Source of the DNA: Methanobrevibacter sp.
Lineage (GTDB): Archaea > Methanobacteriota > Methanobacteria > Methanobacteriales > Methanobacteriaceae
DNA: 34,562 nucleotides
Direction of reading: 5' to 3'
Assembly (NCBI RefSeq): GCF_017940815.1
Contig: NZ_JAGAXX010000011.1
Coordinates: forward strand, 1 to 34,562
Below, piece after piece: positions 29,820 through 34,562 of the stretch. The position numbers were made by a program, and so were the translations under genes. Every line of letters begins with the position of its first letter. The first letter of the stretch is position 1. Below the pieces are notes generated by a model. The model ran no database searches, was not told the DNA's origin, and was given only the letters and a program-made list of their open reading frames with translations.

Positions 29820-30308
29820 TCTTTTAATTTTCATTACATTGCCTAATGTGCGTTCCCCAGAGGAACTGTTCACGAATTGATTTAAGTCGATATTGTCTAC
29901 TTTTTCAAGTAATTTAATGTTCAACGCTTTTTCTAATTTTTTTGTGACCTTATTGTCAGGGGTCATTTTTCCGGTTTCAATTCTTGAGATGACTGAAACC
30001 CTTTCATTGATTCTTTTACCTAATTCTTCACGAGACCAATCTTTTGATTCTCTAGCTTTTCTTACTTCGAAGCTAAAATCTTCAATTAATTCCTCTGAAG
30101 GTTCAACATTTCTTGAATAAGGTTTGTTTCTAGTTGTGGTTGGTCTTTTTGTTTTGTTATTCTGTTTAACAAATCTAGGTTTAGGTTGAGCCTTTTGCAC
30201 TGTTCCCAATTTTGAACACTCTTTACATACAACCATCACTGATCCTTCGATTTTAGCTCTTATTGGATTGTTTTCAGGTACGGGTTTACCGCATATTTCA
30301 CATTCCAT
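29814..30308 (-). CDS. Archaeal multiprotein-bridging factor 1 (aMBF1)
   Basis: A 164-residue protein with an N-terminal zinc ribbon (MECEICGKP, VVCKECSKLG), a basic flexible linker, and a Cro/C1-type helix-turn-helix (EVRKARESKDWSREELGKRI, VSVISRIETGKMTPDNKVTKKLEKAL). This two-part structure is that of archaeal MBF1, which binds ribosomes and influences translation and possibly transcription. It is divergent from pan: the shared 160-base promoter region holds a TATA-like AT run at about 30328-30350 for this gene. Confidence 0.9.
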   Translation of the reverse strand: MECEICGKPVPENNPIRAKIEGSVMVVCKECSKLGTVQKAQPKPRFVKQNNKTKRPTTTRNKPYSRNVEPSEELIEDFSFEVRKARESKDWSREELGKRINERVSVISRIETGKMTPDNKVTKKLEKALNIKLLEKVDNIDLNQFVNSSSGERTLGNVMKIKRK

Positions 30309-30392
30309 AATAACCAGTCTCCTTATTTTTTAATTAAATATATATTTATAATACGTTATATAATATTGTTAGTATTAGATGAAATGAATACC

Positions 30393-30463
30393 TTTAAATA
30401 CTTTAAAGTTACTAATTGTTATTAAAGTAACATGTTGTAGAAAATTTAACTAACTGGAGATGA
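30393..30463 (+). promoter_or_regulatory. pan promoter and ribosome binding site
   Basis: TTTAAATA (30393-30400) is the probable TATA box. GTTACT (30408-30413) and AGTAAC (30426-30431) form an inverted repeat around the expected start site. GGAGATGATT at 30456-30465 nearly matches the full anti-Shine-Dalgarno and sets ATG 30469 as the start. Confidence 0.5.
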
Positions 30464-30468
30464 TTCAC

Positions 30469-31725
30469 ATGGATGATTTTAATGATTTGGAAAACTCCTC
30501 AAAAGATGAATTAATCGAAAAGGTAGAATCTATGCAAGAAGAAATAGATTCATTAAGAGAAGAGAAATCCAAAGCTAAAAGTAACTTAATGTGGAAAGTT
30601 AGGAAATTAGAAAAAGATAAAGTCTTAATTGAAAATGAAAAGATCAGATTAGAAAGGGAAGCTAAATCCTTACGTTCAGAAGTGGATAGATTTAGGTCTC
30701 CACCTTTGGTGCTTGCTACCATTACTGAAGTATTAGATGATCACAGGATGACTGTAAAAAGCAGTACAGGACCTAGTTTTCTTGTTAATTACTCAAAATT
30801 CTTAGATGAAAAATTATTAGTTCCAGGTTCAAGAGTTGCACTAAATCAACAAACTTTTGGTATTGTTGAAGTATTGCCATCAGAAAAAGATGCAAATGTT
30901 TCAGGTATGGAAATTGAAACAAAACCAGATATTACTTATGATAAAATTGGTGGTTTAGAAGAGCAAATCATAGAAGTTAAAGAAACTGTAGAACTTCCGT
31001 TAACCGAACCAGAATTATTTGAAAAAGTAGGTATTGAACCTCCTAAAGGTATATTGTTATATGGACCTCCTGGAACCGGTAAAACATTACTTGCAAAAGC
31101 TGTAGCTAATGAAACCAACGCTACTTTTATTAAAATTGTAGCTTCCGAGTTTGTTAAGAAATATATAGGTGAAGGTGCAAGACTCGTGCGTGAAGTGTTC
31201 GAGCTTGCTAAAGAGAAAGCACCTGCAATCATATTCATAGATGAATTGGATGCTGTTGCAGCTAAAAGACTTAAAAGTTCCACCAGTGGGGACAGGGAAG
31301 TTCAAAGGACTTTAATGCAATTACTTGCAGAACTTGATGGATTCGAATCAAGAGGAGATATCGGAATTATTGGGGCTACCAACAGGCCTGATATTTTGGA
31401 TCCTGCACTTTTACGTCCAGGACGTTTTGACAGATTCATTGAAGTTCCTCTTCCGAATATTGATGGAAGACGTGAAATCCTTAAAATTCACACTAAAAAC
31501 ATGTCATTGGATGAAGAGGCAGATGTTGACTTGCTTGCCGAGTTAACTGATGAATTATCCGGTGCAGATTTAAAAGCAGTATGTACTGAAGCTGGTATGT
31601 TTGCAATTCGTGATAAACGTGACAAGATTATGGTGTCCGACTTTATGGATGCTATCGAAAAGGTCATGAGTAAATCCAAAGAAGACGAATTGTTCAAATC
31701 AGAAGCAGGCGTAATGTTTGGATAA
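30469..31725 (+). CDS. pan: Proteasome-activating nucleotidase PAN
   Basis: A 418-residue AAA+ ATPase that unfolds proteins and feeds them to the 20S proteasome. Order: coiled coil (about 10-75), the kink proline pair SPP (77-79), OB domain (80-135), then the AAA module with Walker A GPPGTGKT (199-206), Walker B IIFIDELD (254-261), sensor GATNRPD and arginine fingers in LLRPGRFDR. The C-terminus is VMFG, an HbYX-type docking tail with Phe in place of Tyr. Length fits the family. ATG 30469 is chosen over the ATG at 30460 that overlaps the ribosome binding site. A box C/D sRNA follows 12 bases after the stop. Confidence 0.95.
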   Translation: MDDFNDLENSSKDELIEKVESMQEEIDSLREEKSKAKSNLMWKVRKLEKDKVLIENEKIRLEREAKSLRSEVDRFRSPPLVLATITEVLDDHRMTVKSSTGPSFLVNYSKFLDEKLLVPGSRVALNQQTFGIVEVLPSEKDANVSGMEIETKPDITYDKIGGLEEQIIEVKETVELPLTEPELFEKVGIEPPKGILLYGPPGTGKTLLAKAVANETNATFIKIVASEFVKKYIGEGARLVREVFELAKEKAPAIIFIDELDAVAAKRLKSSTSGDREVQRTLMQLLAELDGFESRGDIGIIGATNRPDILDPALLRPGRFDRFIEVPLPNIDGRREILKIHTKNMSLDEEADVDLLAELTDELSGADLKAVCTEAGMFAIRDKRDKIMVSDFMDAIEKVMSKSKEDELFKSEAGVMFG

Positions 31726-31737
31726 ATATTATTGAAG

Positions 31738-31803
31738 AATAAGCCAATGATGAACCCTATGAGCTCTGATACGTGATGAATGATGGGCGAGCTGAGGCTT
31801 ATT
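31738..31803 (+). ncRNA. Box C/D guide sRNA downstream of pan
   Basis: A complete archaeal C/D sRNA of about 66 bases. A perfect 8-bp terminal stem (AATAAGCC 31738-31745 with GGCTTATT 31796-31803) encloses box C ATGATGA (31747-31753), a 12-base guide (31754-31765), box D' CTGA (31766-31769), a three-base spacer, box C' GTGATGA (31773-31779), a second 12-base guide (31780-31791) and box D CTGA (31792-31795). Both guides are exactly 12 bases, as the archaeal complex (L7Ae, Nop5, fibrillarin) requires. T-rich sequence follows at 31802-31819. It probably rides on the pan transcript, since no separate TATA box is seen in the 12-base gap. Targets are discussed in the findings. Confidence 0.88.
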
Positions 31804-31857
31804 TTTACTATCTTTTTTTGTAAAACTTTATTTAAAAGTAATTCTAATAGTATAATT

Positions 31858-32835
31858 ATGTTGTTTAATAAAAATGATGAAAATGTTAGAGATAGGGGCA
31901 TTTATAAAACTAAACCCAATATGCTTTTAGGTTGCAAAAAGGCAATTTATGGAGTTATTTTATTATTGATTATTCTATTCATTTCACCTATGGTAATCAA
32001 ATTCATTGGTGAAATGCAGGTTTATCTGATTTCATATGTTAGGCTTTCTTTAACAAGATACGTTGCTATTGCAGTATTTGTCATCATTCTTATTGATGTA
32101 ATTTATATAATTTGGCAACTGGTTGGATGGTATTCCCTTGAATACACTTTCACCGATTCCAAAATTATTATTAAATCTGGAGTATTGTCCACTAAGAAAA
32201 ATTACATGCCCTACGCTACAATACAAGATATTAATACTTCTCAAGGTATTCTTGCTAAGATTTTTAATGTAGGGACAATTAGCGTATTCAGTGCTTATGA
32301 CAATAATCAAATGGAAATCCAAAACGTTTCCAACCCTTCAGAAGTTGAAGAGATTATTTTTTCAAGAATGGTTGGTCAAAGGAACTTCCAGGCTCCTCCG
32401 CAAAGGTTCCCTCCTCAACAGCATAATGATTATGAAAGTGATTTACGTGCGAGGGAGGATTTCTTGGGAAGAAACGATTATTATGATGAGTATGAACCGA
32501 TCACTCCAATAACTCATGAGAGCAATTCATATCCTAGAAGGGAGTATGAATATTATCCTGAAGATTTTGATACCATTACTCCTCAACATCATACCTATGA
32601 ATATGAGCCGTTTGAGAGAGGATATAATAATTCTCCAAACAGCGATTCTCAAGATAGCTATTATAATCAAATAAGGGATGAGTATTCTTACAGTAATGAT
32701 AATCACTATCAGAATAATGGTCCCGAACCTTATTATAATGATGGTGTCGATGAATTTGCACAAAGTGAAGAAAAGGATATAGATGATTCTTCACAAGATG
32801 TGATAAGAAGACATTTTGATAAATTCAAAAAATGA
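31858..32835 (+). CDS. PH-domain (bPH2/YdbS-type) membrane protein with Tyr-rich tail
   Basis: A 325-residue protein. Two membrane helices (about 28-50 and 66-89) are followed by a bacterial-type PH domain at about 93-170 (YTFTDSKIIIKSGVLSTKKNYMPYATIQDINTSQGIL, then FNVGTISVFSA), the YdbS/bPH2 pattern. Residues 175-325 form a low-complexity tail rich in Tyr, Asp, Glu, Asn and Pro, with about 18 tyrosines, surely disordered. The open frame continues 26 codons upstream, but through the sRNA; TTTATTTAAA at 31827-31836 places transcription start near ATG 31858, so leaderless translation is likely. The function is unknown; a cytosolic docking tail is one idea. Confidence 0.8.
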   Translation: MLFNKNDENVRDRGIYKTKPNMLLGCKKAIYGVILLLIILFISPMVIKFIGEMQVYLISYVRLSLTRYVAIAVFVIILIDVIYIIWQLVGWYSLEYTFTDSKIIIKSGVLSTKKNYMPYATIQDINTSQGILAKIFNVGTISVFSAYDNNQMEIQNVSNPSEVEEIIFSRMVGQRNFQAPPQRFPPQQHNDYESDLRAREDFLGRNDYYDEYEPITPITHESNSYPRREYEYYPEDFDTITPQHHTYEYEPFERGYNNSPNSDSQDSYYNQIRDEYSYSNDNHYQNNGPEPYYNDGVDEFAQSEEKDIDDSSQDVIRRHFDKFKK

Positions 32836-32880
32836 AACTTTTTTTATTAATCCTGATTATATCATTTAAGGTGAATTTTA

Positions 32881-33918
32881 ATGGAATTATTATGTATACA
32901 ATCACAAGAACATCCGGAGCTGCCGTTGGCTGAACTAAAAGCAGTCATGGAATGTGAAAATATTGACGCTGAAATAGAAAAGGTCTGTGAAGGGCTGGTT
33001 ATACTGAAAGACATTTCACCGGACAATCTGGATAGTTATTATGAAACATTGACAAGACGATTGGGATACACTCATGAGGTGCATGAGATGATTGTACGGT
33101 CTGATGTTGATAATTTGGATAGTGATGTTTCAGGCATTGACTGGTCAGAATATATTGATGAAAGCTTTGCCGTTCGTGTGAAAAGGTTCCATTCACAAAT
33201 TGACACTGTTGGAACCGAAAGGAATGTGGGTACATTAATTCTTGATAACTGTGATGATATCAAGGTAAATTTGACAAAACCGAAATCCCTGGTGAGGGTT
33301 GTTGCATTTGAAAATAATTTTTATGTTGCTATTGAAAGAATTAAATTGAATAAAAAACATTTTGAAGATAGTAAACCTCACAAAAGACCGTTTTTCTATC
33401 CTGGTTCTATGAATCCAAAGCTGGCAAGATGTATGGTAAACCTATCCCGGATTAGGGAAGGTCAATTATTGCTTGATCCGTTTTGCGGAACTGGAGGTAT
33501 TTTGATTGAAGCAGGTTTAATCGGATGTAAGGTTGTAGGGTCTGATGTCTATTGGAAAATGAAAAATGGAACTGCCATTAATTTGGATTATTATGGAATT
33601 ACTGATTACAGGACATTCAATGTTGACGTTCGTGAACTTAAAATGTATGAAAAGGTAGCGAGTGTTGTAACTGATCCTCCTTATGGAATCTCAACCTCAA
33701 CCGGTGATGTTGACGGTGAGGAAATTTTCAATGAATTCTTCCGTTCAATATATGATAATATGAAGGATGACGCATACCTTTGTATGGCTTCTCCTCACTA
33801 TGTTGACCTTAATCCGATGGTAGAAGATGTTGGATTTGAGATTGTTGAACAATACAGGATTAAAATGCATAAAAGTTTAACAAGAATTATCTCTGTTATA
33901 CGTAAAAAGTTGAAATAA
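32881..33918 (+). CDS. tRNA (guanine(10)-N2)-methyltransferase (TrmG10 / TIGR01177 family)
   Basis: A 345-residue protein. The N-terminal half contains a THUMP domain (about 45-155, with DWSEYIDESFAVRVKRF) for tRNA acceptor-end binding. The catalytic half has LLLDPFCGTGGILIEAG (197-211) and the N2-amine motif TDPPYG (264-269), followed by SPHYVDLNPM. This arrangement is that of archaeal Trm-G10, which makes m2G/m2,2G at position 10 of tRNA. AAGGTG at about 32869-32874 precedes ATG 32881. Last protein gene before the rRNA operon. Confidence 0.9.
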   Translation: MELLCIQSQEHPELPLAELKAVMECENIDAEIEKVCEGLVILKDISPDNLDSYYETLTRRLGYTHEVHEMIVRSDVDNLDSDVSGIDWSEYIDESFAVRVKRFHSQIDTVGTERNVGTLILDNCDDIKVNLTKPKSLVRVVAFENNFYVAIERIKLNKKHFEDSKPHKRPFFYPGSMNPKLARCMVNLSRIREGQLLLDPFCGTGGILIEAGLIGCKVVGSDVYWKMKNGTAINLDYYGITDYRTFNVDVRELKMYEKVASVVTDPPYGISTSTGDVDGEEIFNEFFRSIYDNMKDDAYLCMASPHYVDLNPMVEDVGFEIVEQYRIKMHKSLTRIISVIRKKLK

Positions 33919-34190
33919 GGGATACATTTATATACTACTTATTTCTTTTTGAATATTTTCATGTTAAAAAACCTTTATCTCTTTTTTATTTATTATTTTT
34001 GCCAATATTTTTTTCTTAAATCCATTTTTTCGAATTTTAATAAATTATTATGTTATTTCTTTTTAAAATTTATTTTTTTTAATAAATCAACTTAAAAAGT
34101 TTTATTATTTTTAATTTAGCTAAATTGATTTTTTATTTCATAATTTAAAATTTTTTGCAATATTTTTTAATTGAATTTGTTAATAAAATT
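33919..34190 (+). other. AT-only stretch upstream of the rRNA operon
   Basis: About 270 bases, almost purely A and T, with many T-runs. A strong TATA-like ATTTATATACT lies at 33926-33936. A T-rich 44-codon frame from ATG 33961 is present but its composition simply mirrors the DNA. The stretch most likely acts as the flexible upstream region of the rRNA promoter and as terminator for the TrmG10 gene. Confidence 0.5.
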
Positions 34191-34436
34191 TGTCTGCCTA
34201 TAAGATGTGCTATGTGTTTTATGGCGATGACCTAAGTAACATTGTATGGAACAATATTTACTATGATGGTTGCTTTCCGCATGTAGCTATACATTTGTGA
34301 GTACTTGAATTTTCTCAAGTATGATGTTGGTTTTGTAGTATGTGGTGAATTAGTTACAAACTAGTTTAGTGTAATACTCGTCTATATTTAGCGTACTTCA
34401 TAATACTTTATACTTATTATGTCTGTTATGTGTTCA
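34180..34436 (+). promoter_or_regulatory. Probable rRNA promoter and 16S leader
   Basis: Base composition changes sharply near 34192, from AT-only to mixed, which probably marks the transcribed leader. TTAATAAAAT at 34180-34189 is a candidate TATA element. The leader of about 230 bases contains a hairpin TACTTGA (34302-34308) / TCAAGTA (34315-34321) with a 6-base loop. The 16S processing stem would need the other strand beyond the window. No tRNA is seen in it. Confidence 0.5.

Positions 34437-34562
<126 letters not shown>

Noticed and set aside
30408-30431. GTTACT/AGTAAC inverted repeat at the pan start site as a heat-shock operator
   Set aside because: Only 6-base arms in AT-rich DNA; kept as a remark in the promoter entry, not as a site.
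31780-31857. 26-codon upstream extension of the PH-domain protein
   Set aside because: It runs through the C/D sRNA and past a TATA box; the encoded residues look random.
33961-34095. 44-codon reading frame (ATG after a TATA-like element) in the AT-rich rRNA upstream region
   Set aside because: Composition is only Phe, Leu, Lys, Asn, Ile and Tyr, mirroring T-runs; no ribosome binding site and no motif.
34192-34436. tRNA gene or boxA-type antitermination signal in the 16S leader
   Set aside because: No cloverleaf could be drawn, and the TTGCTTTCCGC stretch is too weak a match to boxA.

Overview
The window is AT-rich, gene-dense archaeal DNA. It most likely comes from a gut-type Methanobrevibacter or a close member of the Methanobacteriales. 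Supporting signs are the 5' end of an archaeal 16S rRNA at the right edge, a proteasome-activating nucleotidase, an archaeal MBF1, methanogen-specific families (DUF2115/UPF0305, DUF356), NikR beside a [NiFe]-hydrogenase maturation protease, and a Mur-ligase/MraY-like/ATP-grasp cluster of the kind used for pseudomurein. Many starts are set by GGTG(AT) ribosome binding sites. Others sit right behind a TATA box with almost no leader.

Layout. 1-2000: end of a cupin gene, a small zinc-ribbon gene, then a STAS-like / GHKL ATPase / STAS-like trio resembling bacterial partner-switch modules. 2049-5104: LtrA-type membrane protein, SAP-domain protein, DUF998-type membrane protein, small unknown. 5122-9911: QueG-like Fe-S protein with a GNAT gene, argB, and a two-gene unit of LeuB/AksF-type dehydrogenase and acyl-CoA ligase. 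10095-12918: HEAT-repeat protein, aldo/keto reductase, and a solitary CARF-HEPN protein of the TIGR02710/Csm6-like group. 12912-18505: redox and regulator region with a MarR and its divergent membrane gene, two HxlR regulators, an NTF2-like protein, an Fe-S aldo/keto reductase, two iron-sulfur flavoproteins and a radical SAM protein. 18557-21553: a three-gene minus-strand unit (DUF2115, LOG family, unknown) and two unknown acidic proteins. 21671-23409: NikR, a methyltransferase and a HycI-type protease. 23406-29350: candidate pseudomurein operon (ATP-grasp, MraY-like, Mur ligase with duplicated N-terminal domain, a membrane-anchored POTRA-like protein, a secreted zinc-ribbon protein). 29382-33918: DUF356, aMBF1, PAN, a box C/D sRNA, a PH-domain membrane protein, TrmG10. 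33919-34562: AT-rich rRNA promoter region, leader and start of 16S.

The most noteworthy items are (i) the internally repeated N-terminal region of the Mur ligase (full copy, truncated copy, full copy, with a 46-base identical tract), (ii) a complete C/D box sRNA just behind pan, missed by protein-only annotation, (iii) the archaeal STAS/GHKL/STAS trio, (iv) the orphan CARF-HEPN nuclease, (v) an extra soluble segment in the MraY-like transferase, and (vi) an FtsQ-like layout in the pseudomurein cluster. All functions come from motif reading and family recall; no database search was run.
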